Shown here: positions 23,671 to 36,245 of the stretch, piece by piece | Layout: each line of letters opens with the position of its first letter | How positions within the stretch are numbered: the first letter of the stretch is position 1 | Assembly (NCBI GenBank): GCA_027704905.1 | Contig: CM051005.1 | Span: forward strand, 30,831,505-30,895,504 | Length of the DNA: 64,000 nt | Reading direction: 5' to 3' | From: Muraenolepis orangiensis | Lineage: Eukaryota > Chordata > Actinopteri > Gadiformes > Muraenolepididae | Program-made: the position numbers and the translations under genes | Notes under the pieces: model-generated | What the model saw: the letters and a program-made list of their open reading frames with translations, nothing else | Told to the model about the DNA's origin: nothing | Databases searched by the model: none

Positions 23671-23941
23671 GGCGGCAGTATAGCTCAGGAAGTAGAGGGG
23701 TCACCTCACAACTGGAAGGTTGCTGGTTTGATCCCAGCCTCCTCCTAGCAAAAACGTTTGAGGTGTCCTTGAGCAAGACATCCTAACTGTTCCCGACATG
23801 GCTCCTGGCTGTCTCTTTGCATGGCTGACTCCGCCGTCGGTGGTTGAATGGGTGAGGCCATGACATGAGGCATGACATGAGGCATGACTTGTAAAGCATT
23901 GGCCGCACTGGTTAGAAAAGTGCCATATAAATGCAGTCCAT
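23671..23941 (+). mobile_element. tRNA-derived SINE (type 1)
   Basis: The sequence starts GGCGGCAGTATAGCTCAGG, an A-box-like tRNA segment. It has a B-box-like GGTTGCTGGTTTGATCC about 45 bp on, then a body with AGGTGTCCTTGAGCAAGAC and GCTGACTCCGCCGTCGG. The end has GACTTGTAAAGC and ATATAAATGCAG. A CATGACATGAGG segment is repeated near 23860-23890. The family also occurs at 35201, 41801 and 56279. Confidence 0.8.
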
Positions 23942-24224
23942 TGGCCATCAGGGAGCAATATCTTAGCAGTGTGTAATTACTGCTATTATGTTGTGCTTGT
24001 TTCTCTTTTACTTAAAAAAAATGATTAAAATGTCAATTTCTATATAAATCGTGTGTTGTAGTCTGTTTGCTTTAAATGAATGTTGAGATGTCTATTTGTT
24101 AGTTAGCGATTTCACGGAAACGGTTGCAGTGGTTGGTGTGGCTAGTGATCTAGATAGCTACTCAGAGTTGTTGTGTGTCTGTTTTAAATGTAGAAATCAA
24201 ATGCTAACTTATTTAGCAATATTC

Positions 24225-24595
24225 AAATGTGTCAGTGTACAGCACAAGTACTGTACAGTGAAATAGATGCTCTGCATTTAACCCATCCTGGTATTAGGAG
24301 CAGCGGAAAGCTATTTCTACAGCACCCGGGGAGCAGTTAGGGTTAGGGTGTGTTGGTATAGGGGCAGTTAGGGTTAGGGTGTGTTGGTATAGGGGCAGTT
24401 AGGGTTAGGGTGTGTTGGTATAGGGGCAGTTAGGGTTAGGGTGTGTTGGTATAGGGGCAGTTAGGGTTAGGGTGTCTTGGTATAGGGGCAGTTAGGGTTA
24501 GGGTGTGTTGGTATAGGGGCAGTTAGGGTTAGGGTGTCTTGCTAGGAGGAGCCGGGGATCCGCTCTACCTCCTGAGCTATACTGCCACTTAAAGA
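24225..24595 (-). mobile_element. Chimeric SINE with TTAGGG-containing 31-bp minisatellite
   Basis: The left side (24235-24335) carries the 3' body of the type-2 SINE, with TTTAACCCATCC and GTATTAGGAGCAG as at 47212. The right side (24535-24592) is the inverted tRNA-like head of the type-1 SINE (CTACCTCCTGAGCTATACTGCC). Between them a 31-bp unit, GGGGCAGTTAGGGTTAGGGT plus GTGTTGGTATA, is repeated about seven times. The TTAGGGTTAGGG comes from the normal SINE body (compare 35329-35341, 41925-41940), so this is an expanded SINE segment rather than a telomere relic. Confidence 0.75.
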
Positions 24596-26639
24596 CTTTA
24601 TCTTTCTACGATATGGCTCAACCACTCATATATCCCATTAATCATTCCTTACTTCCTATGTGTAGGTATGTAAATGTGTATGTGTATATATCATACACAT
24701 ATATATCATATTGTTATTTTTATTGTGTACAGTATTGTTATAGTAGTGTAGTAGTGTAGTGTTGTTTATAGTATGCATATAGTACATAGTAAAGTATATA
24801 GTGTTGTTTATAGTTTATAATATAGCATTTCATAGGTAGTATATAGTGTTGTTTACAGTATAGTATTTTTGGTATAGTAAAGTATTGTATGGTTTGTATA
24901 ATATTGTTGTAGTAAATTCCTACTGCGGGAGGGAATGAGGATGAAGCGTTCCATTGTACTTGTTGCAAATGGCAATTCAACGTCTTGAATCTTCTGATGC
25001 TCAGAAAGTTCTTTCTGAGCATTTTATGACCTAAAAGGAATGTTCCACCAATTTTTGCTATTTCAATAATTCATAAATTTAATAGTATTCTTGTCTCCAA
25101 GTCTACAAATCTATTCTCAAAAATGAAAAATCTATAAATGCATTTCACAACTTTGTAGTTAATATTACTAATATTAACAAGTATTATTATTATTATTATT
25201 AATAAGTACAGAATTAAAGTAGTTAATTAAAGGAGTACAAAGTATAGATTAAGCTACGGTGCAGGTAGTCTGTATGACTCAATGACTTCCTCTTAGTGCT
25301 AAGTAATAATAAGTAATAAGTGATCATGGATTTGTCATGTTTTAAACACTTTACACTATCCAATCACCATTGCTTGAGGATATAGAGCAGGTAGTGTATG
25401 ATGTACAGGGAGGAAAAGCAATCAACAGTAGTGACAAGAGAAATACACATTTACATGTTGGTAGAAGATGCATGTAAAGTGTTAGCTAGCTTTGATATTA
25501 TGGTGCTGCACTAACCGCAATCCATGTTTCTCCAAAAGCAGCCAATTTAATTAGCCATCTATGCCCCTGTTTACACAGGATATGTGGATTCTACAAGCAT
25601 TATTTAATATAGAATACATTGTATCTAGAGGGACCCATCCACCAGTCTCTAAATATGGGCAACAATATACACACTGTGTCCAAACACTATTTTCAGTTAA
25701 ATATAGTCTTTATCGGCAACACATGTGGTGACTGCAGCATGGAAACAGCCTGCTGCAATCTAGAGCCTTAAACTAACAGTGGACAATAATCATGATCTGA
25801 AGTGGTTGATGGATGGATGGCCTTTTATTGCACAGGTAATAACTCATTGTACGTCTGAATTGATGTTGGTACAGAGCCTGCCTCACCTCACCTCACAAGA
25901 TGGCAGTCAATCTCATGTTTACCCTCACTCGCAAATATGTTGGTTGAACACCCCTAGTCGGTAAAGACTCTACCCCCTAAGCTGGAAAGAACATGCCATC
26001 CTTTTCCAAGAGAGAACCATTGCCTCAGATTTGGACGTGCTGATTCACATACCGACTAAGCAGCCCTGGTTTCCCATACCCCTGCATTTCCACCCACACA
26101 ATGTCTCCGGAACATGGTCATGAGCTTTCTCCAAATCTCTAATCAGTCTCTAATGAAGACTGAAATTAAGTTTTAAGCCCCCTCAATCATCTCAGAGATG
26201 GTGAGGAGTAGGTCCATTGTTCCAAGGCCTTGATCCTGTTAAACGCCTTGGACTGGGTCAATTCAAACTATGTCCAGATCCATGTCCCTGGCAGTTTTCT
26301 GATCCATTCACTATCAGTTAACAGCTCTGGTCTGATGCAATTGTTGAAGTTGATCATCAACCTTCAGCCCAAGGTACTTTGGTACCAAGTAAAATTATGA
26401 GCAACCTTGTGTTCACATGGATTTGACCGCACCCTCTTCAGGAGTGTAACAGGTTTACTGTATATTATAACAGAGCTGCTTACCTGTGGATGCCATCGAA
26501 TGCTGTCCTGAAAATAACGATGTAAGACATGGCTTGCCTCTTTGGCCATGCCTATAATAAGGCTGCAAGTATAGGTAAGGTTTTTGAGGGCTTCAGGGCC
26601 TGATGGATGTGGCCTGGAAAGGTATCTTGCCACTGGGAA
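24596..26639. other. Unassigned AT-rich sequence
   Basis: It contains TAGTGT/TATAGT-rich stretches (24720-24900), an (ATT)n run at 25180-25200 and no recognisable exon. 26150-26640 may belong to the DNA transposon remnant that follows, but I cannot read a protein in it. Confidence 0.45.
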
Positions 26640-26960
26640 TCATACACTGGGAGTTTAATCGACTAAACTGTCTGGGGAAGTCTAAGTCTATGTCTTCATA
26701 GGGGATGAGGCCTTTCCACTAAGGAAAGACCTGCTTCATCCCTATCCTGTTTGTCAGCTGACCCGACAGAGCCTTGTGTTCAACTCCTCACCAGCTGGTG
26801 CATTGTCAAGGGTGGCAGGACAATGTTTTCTGTCTAATGCATTCAGCGGCATACCAGTGGCACCATTTCCGTTTGGATGGATGTCCGTTTCATGGAGAGG
26901 CATAGAGTACCACACCCACTACCACACTGGGTGAGGGGATCGACTACCCTGCTCTGTATC
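26640..26960 (+). pseudogene. Possible Harbinger-type transposase remnant
   Basis: The plus strand reads GDEAFPLRKDLLHPYPVCQL followed by T-R-Q-S-L-V-F-N. This matches the D-E-A-F-P-L ... L-M-x-P-Y-P ... F-N-x-x-L-S-R-A-R segment around the second catalytic aspartate of PIF/Harbinger DDE transposases. After that the frame decays. Only about 80 codons are interpretable and no terminal repeats were found. Confidence 0.5.
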
Positions 26961-27176
26961 AATGGCAATATTAATAGGTGGCATATTGTTCAGTGGGAAG
27001 GGCCACATGTATCCTGATCCACATGATGTTTAACTGTATTTAAACATCCCTTTCGCTTTGGAATTTTTTTATGTGGTTCTTCTATTATATGTTTTACACC
27101 CATTTACATTGATGTTATACATGTGGTCATTTTATTTGAACAATTGTATTTGCTTGATGTATGTTTTGACCTAGGG

Positions 27177-27226
<50 letters not shown>
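27177..27226. repeat. (AT)n microsatellite
   Basis: About 24 pure TA units. A tyrosine/isoleucine frame through it is an artefact. Confidence 0.95.
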
Positions 27227-27230
<4 letters not shown>

Positions 27231-28520
27231 TATTTTTCATTGTACATTCATTGGGACATAGTGCATGGTGATTGATTGATTGATGTACATATCCAAAGTG
27301 GTCTAGTCCTAGTGTCCATGTTGAACTGGTGTAGCGCACTCCTACATATTCAGTTTGAGCCGGGTACTGAAACTCCTTTTAAATGGCCGTACCTTACTTT
27401 TGTCACTGGCGTAGCATGAATGAGTTATACATGGAAGGAATAACATTATCAAAATTAAACAGGAACCCTTAAAGCCAGCGCTGTGTCTGTTTTTGTTGTA
27501 CTTGGCCTACTAATTGACATTTGGCAAATGTCCCCCTCTGTATTTATACTTAGAATGATACTAACCAAAGTGGGTTGGAAAACTAAGTGGAGTAAGTTAA
27601 ATAAAATATACAATCACATGGACTAGTAGAACATGTGGAATATTCACTATCAACCAGCCAACCAGCCATCAACCCATCCAAGATCACAGTAATTGACAAC
27701 CAGTGAAGACAACAAACATGTTCCTGATGTATCTCAGCCAAGCAGAAAAGACGAGTGAAAAGGCCAATTAAGACCTTAAGTGGGTTAGGTCTAGCCTCGC
27801 AAGACTACTCAGGTGTTTTTATATTGCATTAGAGCTCAAAATGACATAGTGCCACTCGGTAAAAATGCAGTGGCTTTCCATATACAAGGGATGAGGTGGA
27901 AGTAGTTTTTATGGTATCGTATCACTCATAGCGGTTGACCTGTTTTGTTCCTGCCAGTTGACATTTTCTGAGCCCTCAGGATGAGTTGATGTGTGTGGAC
28001 TTGGACCGACGTGTGAGGAGCTTTCACTCATTCTTGATAGATCCTCTGGTGTCTGCTCTGCTCGCTGCTGAGCATCTCAAACAGAGCCCACACTAATGGC
28101 TCCCCGGCTTACCAGATTATACTGCCTGGCCGCTTTACTTTTCACATGATTATGACGTTTCAACAGTAGCCATTTAGAAAGTGCTTTGATATAGTCACAC
28201 GCTCCTTATTTAGAAGGGATTGTGCCATTTTGCGGATTTATAGCGGGGAATGAGGGCCCAAAGTCCTAAAAGAGTATATTTTGACCAATATGTGTGAAAA
28301 GTGTTTAAAAAAAACAAGAATTGAGAGAGAACTGTTCTATGAAAAAGTTTGTTTCAAAAGTCACCAGTGCTGTAGTGGGGATTTTTTTGTGGAAAAAGTC
28401 TGCTATTAAAAAAAGAGCAATGTGTCTTTGCTGGCTTAACTGTGTAACTGAGTCACTGTGCCTATATCACGTGTTGCCCTATCAAAACACTCTACATTAG
28501 TTAGTCTACATAAAGTTATC
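27227..28520. other. Unassigned non-coding sequence
   Basis: No exon, RNA gene or transposon protein was seen. Confidence 0.45.
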
Positions 28521-28523
28521 TTA

Positions 28524-28979
28524 TGGTGCCCTCATAAGTGAACGCAGGTCCAAATTTGAGGTATCTGGCCAGGTTTTGGGGTCACTTTTATCTGATTTCT
28601 TGGTAGCTTTCCCCATGTTGGGGGGAAAGTTGGGGATGGTAGCTTTTCCCCATGTGTTCCTTCAATGACCAAATCAGAAGGAAACACTGAATCGGCTCCG
28701 CTTTTATAGGTTTTTATCACGTGACCAATATTCGCAAATACCACGCAACTAGCACGCAGGTCAAACGCAACTTGTAAGTTTTGAACGCTACTCACACGCA
28801 ACCCACACGCTACTCACACGCAACTCAGACGCAACTCACACGCAACCCACACGCAACCCATAGGTCGAATAGGCTACAAATTGACAAAATTGTTGATTTT
28901 GGTTGCGTTTGGTACATATACAATTTTTTTTTACACGCAACTCATAGGTTTCAGCATACGCTATGGTGTGAGGGCACCA
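28524..28979. mobile_element. MITE with 11-bp TIRs and TTA duplication, internal short repeats
   Basis: The ends are exact inverted repeats, TGGTGCCCTCA at the left and TGAGGGCACCA at the right. Both are bordered by TTA (28521-28523, 28980-28982). A 3-bp TTA/TAA target is typical of PIF/Harbinger elements. Inside, 28730-28865 holds about ten variants of ACACGCAACTC/ACACGCAACCC, and another copy lies at 28932. There is no transposase. At 456 bp it is a non-autonomous element. Confidence 0.8.
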
Positions 28980-30002
<1,023 letters not shown>

Positions 30003-31549
30003 CAATCGACCAAGATGGTGGCACGTAAACATTGCGACGCCCAGCGTCTGACCAGTTTTTGCAAGTTAGCGGGAATATACCTAAGAATTCTTAGTCTGTT
30101 CACACAGAACAGTCTTGCTTTTATCACGTACACCTAACACAATCTTTTTGAAATTGGATTACATCATTCTGGCAACTTAATCGGCGATCTTCAACTCCAC
30201 GCTGAAACTCGTGAATCTCAACACAGCACGGCCGGACTCATTGCCTGCAGAGAAAACGTAAACATAGGAGAAGAAGCCACGGAGGGCTACGTGCTAAGCT
30301 AAGAGCCAATCCACATCGCCTGTCGCTACCCAGCGTTTTCCTCGCCAATGTCCGATCTCTGGCAAACAAAATTGATGAACTGCGACTGCGGATTATCAAC
30401 CATAAACAGATTAAGGAATGCAACATGATGATTTTCAAAGAATCATGGCTTACCAGCGGAATCGCCGATAGTGCTATTGAGCTAACGGGGCTCACTCTAC
30501 ACAGAGCAGACAGATCAGCTGAGGGCTCTGGTAAAACCAGGGGTGGAGCTCATTGTGGACTTCAGGAAGTCCAGATCCCCCATCCCCATCAACCGAGCGG
30601 AGGTTGAGTGTGTCTCCAGCTTCAAATTCCTGGGGGTCTACATCTCCGAGGACCTCTCCTGGTCCCTCAATACTGCCTCACTGGTAAAGAAGGCTCACCA
30701 GCGTCTCTTCTTCCTGAGGAGACTGAGGAAAGCCCACCTGTCACCTCAGATTCTGGTGAACTTTTACCGGTGTGCCATCGAAAGCATACTCACCAACTGC
30801 ATCACAGTGTGGTATCTCATCTACACTGTTTCCGACCGGAAAGAACTGCAGAGGGTGGTAAAAACCGCCCAACGCATCATTGGATTACCCCTCCCTGCAA
30901 TAAACACTACCCACCACAAACAGTGTCTGAGGAAGGCACAAACAATAGTGAAAGACCCCTCTCACCCCAACCATGGACTGTTTGCCCTCCTCCCCTCCGG
31001 AAGGCGTTATAAAATCCTTTGTTCCAAGTCAAGCAGGCTTAGGAACAGCTTCTTCCCCTCAGCTGTCATCTCTCTGAACTGTGCACCACGATGACAGCCC
31101 CACCTCACCGCCCCTGCTGCCCCCCCTGCTGCCCCCCCTGCTGCCGCCCACCCCCTGCCCCCCACCTCTGCTCAATATATCCTATAATGATAATACATCA
31201 CCATCAATGTCTTAGACTGCCTTACACTGTAATCACAACTAACTACCTCTACCTCTAGTTTACATATTTATTGATAACATACCTGTAAATGTGTACATTT
31301 TATTGTACCTGCCGTTTATATTTTAATCTTCAACTGTTGATAGAACTGCATATCCTGCTCACTACCTGCTGAATATACATGGATATATATTTATCCTGTT
31401 TTCATAATTGCATACCCCTCATCACTACCTGTTAAATACTTATACTTACTTACCTGTATATATCACTACCTGTTAAATACTTATACTTACTTACCTGTAT
31501 ATATCACTACCTGTTAAATATGTATACTTACGTACCTGTATATATATCA
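30003..31549 (+). mobile_element. Rex1-like LINE with 5' end present and the middle deleted
   Basis: The element begins with an AAGATGGTGGC 5' UTR-like word. At about 30330-30510 it reads FLANVRSLANKIDELRLRII and MIFKESWLTSGIADSAIE, the N-terminus of an apurinic-type endonuclease. After GSGKTRGG the sequence jumps to ELIVDFRKSRSPIPI, VSSFKFLGVYISEDLSWSLN and LVNFYRCAIESILTNC, then QRVVKTAQRIIGLPLP to the stop after LNCAPR at 31094. Most of the endonuclease and the whole catalytic palm are deleted at about 30540. The 3' UTR extends to about 31549 and includes a 41-bp tandem repeat. Confidence 0.8.
31417..31545. repeat. 41-bp tandem repeat, three units
   Basis: The unit is ATCACTACCTGTTAAATACT followed by TATACTTACTTACCTGTATAT, three times, lying in the 3' UTR of the LINE. 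Confidence 0.85.
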
Positions 31550-32165
31550 GTGGTGAAGTGTCAGGGCCTTCAAGGTATTCAGAGAAGACCCTGGAACCCT
31601 CAGATGAAACAAAAAAAATTGAATTAATTGTATTAATAAAATTGAATCAAATTTAAATAAAATGAATAAGTGAGAATCGTATGTGTTGTTATCTGTTATA
31701 TTACAGTTACGTTGATTTGTTTGTCTTTCTCGGTCCATGCACTACGCATTTGAGTGGTTTTGTTTTAGAAAAAAAATTCAACCTACCAGATATTTTTCTC
31801 AAAGCGAATGCTTTGGCCCTTAAACTGAATGAGAGCGTACGTTTGGATTGAGTATTTGATCAACCAATCATATATTGGTTTGTAGCCAATGGGCGTATTC
31901 TTTCAGATTTCAGATTTTGGGGTTTTTCTACGTAGGTTTTTTACGTCGAAATGGCAACAGGTGAAGATGATGTTGTTGCGGATTTGTTGTTAGTACCCTT
32001 TTCAAGACAACCATTCAGTGTAATGATGGACATTATAAAAAGGTTTTAACGATCCCCGTCACCACTGTATCTGTGGAAAGGACATTTTCCGCCCTTTAAC
32101 GGATAAAAACATGAACAGGACAGGACAATCCCGACTCACTGCATTAGCTTCCATAGCTATTTAAA
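31549..32165 (+). mobile_element. hAT-type DNA transposon, internal-deletion derivative
   Basis: The left end CAGTGGTGAAGTGTCAGGGCC is typical of hAT termini. From 31952 a frame reads MATGEDDVVADLLLVPFSRQ, which resembles the N-terminus of ZMYM/hAT-like proteins. After about 30 codons it runs into VLTIPVTTVSVERTFSAL in a shifted frame (about 32037-32095). That is the hAT C-terminal dimerisation segment, with its S-x-x-R-x-F-S motif. The whole middle, including the DDE residues, is missing. I found no matching right terminus before the Gypsy piece at 32190. Confidence 0.65.
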
Positions 32166-32189
32166 GGCAACTTATTTGGGATCTGAAAA

Positions 32190-32380
32190 GCAGTGAGCTG
32201 TGGTCCGTCTGGTTTCATATTATCGCCACTTTATTGCAGGGTTCTCCACAGTGGCCACACCTCTGATCCGTCTAAAAAATAAGAAGCAGGCATTTGAGAC
32301 ACGCAAGGCCTCTCTATATCAGTCACCAATCCTGACAACTCCTGACCCAGATGGAGAGTTTGTTCCAGCTGATTGGGTCA
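32190..32380 (+). pseudogene. Gypsy reverse transcriptase/RNase H junction fragment
   Basis: The plus strand reads RLVSYYRHFIAGFSTVATPL, then ASLYQSPILTTPDPDGEFV. This is the conserved connection between Gypsy RT and RNase H. Only about 60 codons are present, with a small deletion in the middle. Confidence 0.75.
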
Positions 32381-32494
32381 AGGAACAAAAAGAGTGCAAT
32401 ATGTTTATTATTTGAAAGTTGAAGCACTCAATGAAAGTCAGCCTAAGACTAGTAATTTTAAATGTCTGGGTTTATTAGGACTATGCCACATACT

Positions 32495-32850
32495 TAACTT
32501 GTTCATAGTCATAGGACCATGTCTTGTTACTGTAGTTACTGTTCATCCTGTTACAGTTCATACTCATAGGACTATGTCTTACTGTTACTGTTGTTACTGT
32601 TCATCTTGTTACTGTTCATGGTCATAGGACTGTGTTGTTACTGTTCATCTTGTTACGGTTCATGGTCATAGGACTGTGTTGTTACTGTTCATCTTGTTAC
32701 AGTTCAGAGTCTCAAAAAGTCTAAGGACTATGTATTGTCACTGTTCGTCTTGTGAATGTTCATAGTCATAGGACTATGTTTTGTTACTTTTGTTAAGTGT
32801 CATCTTGTTACTGTTCCTATTAAAAAACCTATGTCTTGTTACTGTTATAA
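32495..32850. repeat. Imperfect tandem repeat (about 50 bp)
   Basis: Variants of CATAGGACTATGTCTTGTTA plus CTGTTCATCTTGTTACTGTTC follow one another about six times, with short-period GTTACT drift inside. Confidence 0.75.
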
Positions 32851-32964
32851 AAGTATATAATATAGATAGATATTAACATGATTCAAATTGAAATGTATTT
32901 CTGTTAATATGAAAGAGATATTTAGTTTGAACATTTTTAGAATACAAATGGTTTCAATGGCATC

Positions 32965-33497
32965 TGTCACAAGGGGGTAGTTTGGTAGGACCCAGAACGC
33001 AGACCAACGACACAGTGAGGCGATAACGTGAAGCTTTATTTACACAAAGACAACAGAGAGTGATCGGGGACAGGCCAGGGGTCTGGATACCGGGAAGTCG
33101 ATCCGCGGAGTACCGACAGGTAGTAGACAGGCGAGTAGTCCGGGACGGGAGAGGAGTCTGGTTACCGGGAGGTCGAAGTAGCGACAGGTATTAGACTGGA
33201 GAGTAACGTGGGACAGGCGAGGGGTCTGGATACCGAGAGGTCGGAGTAGCGACAGGTATTAGACCGGCGAGTGACGCGAGTAATCTGGATATCGGCGTAA
33301 CGATTCCGTCCAGAATGTACAAAGTACAAAGTACACAGCACGACCTAGCCCCGAAGTAACGGGACGCCAGGGTATATATACACCCACAGGCGACGTGATT
33401 AACCTAATCAGCCTCGGCAATTGCCAACAGGTCTGTGTGTGCGCCACCAAAGCCAGCGGCTTGGCCACGCCCCCTGTCAACCTCCGTAACCGTGACA
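32965..33497 (-). mobile_element. Solo LTR (Gypsy-type) with 5-bp target duplication
   Basis: The 533-bp unit starts TGTCAC and ends GTGACA, and is bordered on both sides by GCATC (32960-32964, 33498-33502). Read on the minus strand it has a TATATATA box (near 33375) and an AATAAAGCTTCACG polyadenylation region (near 33040), so the LTR points leftward. The U3/R region contains an imperfect repeat of GTCTGGATACCG and GACAGGTATTAGAC blocks. No internal retrotransposon sequence remains, as expected after LTR-LTR recombination. Confidence 0.9.
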
Positions 33498-33994
33498 GCA
33501 TCTTAGAGTACATATGGTAGTTAGTGCATTTTTAATTGGCGATACGATTTTGAGGGGTTACTTGAATTTTTTTCTCCCTGTAAGGGGTCTCTGGCCCCAA
33601 AAGGTTTGAGATCCCCTGGTTGAGCTGTCCCTTTAGCCGTTAAGATGACATCTACTTGGTCAGAGTGTCGCTGCGTTCGCATACATTGATGAAAAGGAAC
33701 ATCTAAGGTTTCACTACACTGTGTTTCGGTGTCCTTTTAGCATATATATTAGCATGTCATCTTGAGAGAAGCGAGTGCATTTCATCTGTAGATGAGGGAA
33801 TTAATAGTATTGGAAAAATGAATTGGCTAGTGAGCATTCAACTGAGCTGAATCCATACAGCATTTAGAATTGCATGGAATTTGTTCAGTTGAATGCCAAC
33901 TGAATGCCGTCATTATCTGTCAATAGCACAGAACATTGGATAATTAATAGGCTCATATATATTTGTCCTCTGGTTAGATAACAAATTCCTTTCT

Positions 33995-34060
33995 CTGTAC
34001 TGTACTTGTGCTGTACACTGACAATAAATTGGAATGTAATCTAATCTAATCATATATAAA
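33995..34060 (+). mobile_element. LINE 3'-tail fragment
   Basis: CTGTACTTGTGCTGTACACTG, then ACAATAAATTGGAATGTAATC and TAATCTAATC, closely resemble the inverse of the tail at 2654-2700. A polyadenylation-like AATAAA is followed by a pentamer repeat. It is a short, coding-free fragment. Confidence 0.6.
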
Positions 34061-34549
34061 TATGTGTCATTAGGGTGAGGAATATACTCTACCTAGTAGT
34101 CAGTGCAATATTGCTTGTTCAGTGTGTTTTATGAAAATACATGAAGGAGTAGAAGTTTGGGGCTATTAGGGAATTGTAATGAAGTCAGCGGGGGGAAGGC
34201 CTGGTGAACTCAGATCTAACAGAGGGTAGCTTTGCATTTCACGTGTCACACGAACCTTGGTGAAAAGGATGATGTCATTGTTCTGCCTCCAAAACATTGA
34301 ATAGTCTTCCTTCTATTTGTGTAACATATCTTGTAAATTATAATCCCTATGTGTACCTTTAGAAAGGTGCATCTCGGGGTACCCAGAGCGGGGGGAGGGG
34401 GGGTCACTGGGAGAGGGTCAAGTGTTGTAAATGCCAGGGCCAAACATCAATCACTTTGAGTTCATGAGGATGACCTGTTGCTGCTGTTAATTGGGGCCTC
34501 AATGATGAATTTTTAATGAGTTTTTACTGCACTGTTGTTGCTTAATACG

Positions 34550-34587
<38 letters not shown>

Positions 34588-34859
34588 ATATTTCAGAACT
34601 GCGTTTTGTAAATTAGAAAATTCCTTTGGCTTGATTAGAGATTAGAGCACAAATGTTGTTTTTAAGATCACCTTGACCTCTCTGAGATCTGTTTGGGTCA
34701 CTGTCTACCATACAAGACACTGTATAATACAAACTAGCTCCAAACAGGTGCAAAGAAGAACAGGCAGGCAGGAGCAACGCAACAGGAGAAAACCCACAGG
34801 GAACTGACAAACAGAAACAAGGGAACTTAAATACAATTTGAATATATATGGAAATATAT
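34061..34859. other. Unassigned sequence with a (CA)n tract
   Basis: A CA tract lies at 34553-34586. Nothing else is recognisable. Confidence 0.5.
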
Positions 34860-35200
34860 TATAACTTGGGAGGATAGTAAAAGATAATTAAAAAACTTCC
34901 CTATAGGAGAAACCATTTAACAAAGAGACATGACAGAAGACGGTGTCCTGAAGCAGAGAGACTCAACACACTTTCCAGACACGCGTCCCTCAGGGAAATC
35001 CGGCTACTTCAAACATTCACACCACAGGAAACCGCTCACGATAGTGCTGACATTCTCCCAATGTTAACAGAATCAAAAGCCACCATCAGTGTCTTTCTTT
35101 CTTTCTCATTCTTGTTTGATGAGTTAATATTAGTGAGGAGTAGGACACATCAAAGAAGACAAAGTAATCAAAAAAAATGGACAGCGATACTGGGATGAGA

Positions 35201-35455
35201 TAATAATAATGCCGGCTTTTATAAAGCGCTTTTATCCAAAGCGCTTTACAAGTCATGCCTCACTTCACCCATTCATACACCGACGGTGGAGTCAGCCATC
35301 AAGGAGACAGCCAGCACGTCAGGAGCAGTTAGGGTTAGGGGGTCTTGCTCAAGGACACCTCGACAGTTTTTGCTAGGAGGAGCTGGGGGATCGAACCAGC
35401 GACCTTTCGGTTGTGAGGCGACCGCTGTTCCTCCTGAGCTATACTGCTGCCCAAC
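35201..35455 (-). mobile_element. tRNA-derived SINE (type 1)
   Basis: On the minus strand it starts GGCAGCAGTATAGCTCAGGA, has a B-box-like GGTCGCTGGTTCGATCC, the AGGTGTCCTTGAGCAAGAC body, and ends AAAAGCCGGCATTATTATT. It interrupts the arm homology and so was inserted after the duplication. Confidence 0.85.
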
Positions 35456-36245
35456 ACACATTTGAACTGCATTGATATTAATTTGTGGCCCCCTGATTAT
35501 TATTATTAATATACACTTTATTATTTTAAGGTGATTTGATGCTATTTGATATTTCTGTTTTAAGTTGACTGTGCCTGCCTCTGGATGAGGACACCTCCTG
35601 GCCTATTGTTAACCAATCAGGGCATCCTTCCATGATTAGTTGGTGGAATCCACACAGGTACGCGAAAAAAGTAGGGAGGAAGGGGACGTTTTCTTAAGCT
35701 TGTTTAGTTTCAAAATCTCGCTCTCTTCCTTCTGTTCTGCTCTCTCTTTATCAACTCTCATCTACAACAGTGTTTATGTGCTATGCTGTGGACTGAAAGG
35801 AAAATGAAGGAAAGGTTAGATAAGGTAACCTCCGGAAGTCCTTGGTTGCTAGTTGGCAAAAGATAATGGCAGCACAGACACAGAAATATCTGATGACGTC
35901 TCCGCCGGTTATGATGGCTAACTGCTATATACAGAATATATATACAAAAACAGTCTCATTATCTTGGCAAGACCGACACATACAGTGGCATTTTGACCTT
36001 TTAAGATTTCTACTTTCTGAATGTTGGTAAAACTAGCCCACAAATAAATAAATAAATATTTTTAAAGAGCAACATGCAGGTTGGCACTGCCAGTTATCAC
36101 CAGTTATCACGTGTGCGTAAATCATTGTAATAGTAATTTTCATCTTTTAGACATAAAAACAACTAAAACTATTCTTAAAATGCAGACTTAACCCTTTGGT
36201 ATTTTGATTCTCGAAAGGTAAAAGACACTATTCTGTTGAAGAGGT

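Noticed and set aside
24336..24540. Interstitial telomere repeat
   Set aside because: TTAGGG occurs only twice per 31-bp unit and comes from the SINE body also seen at 35329 and 41925.
33585..33635. hAT right terminus (ends in a CAGGGGATCTCAAACC-like inverse) pairing with the left end at 31549
   Set aside because: The two termini do not match as inverted repeats, and other elements lie between them. It may be the end of a different, unidentifiable hAT element.
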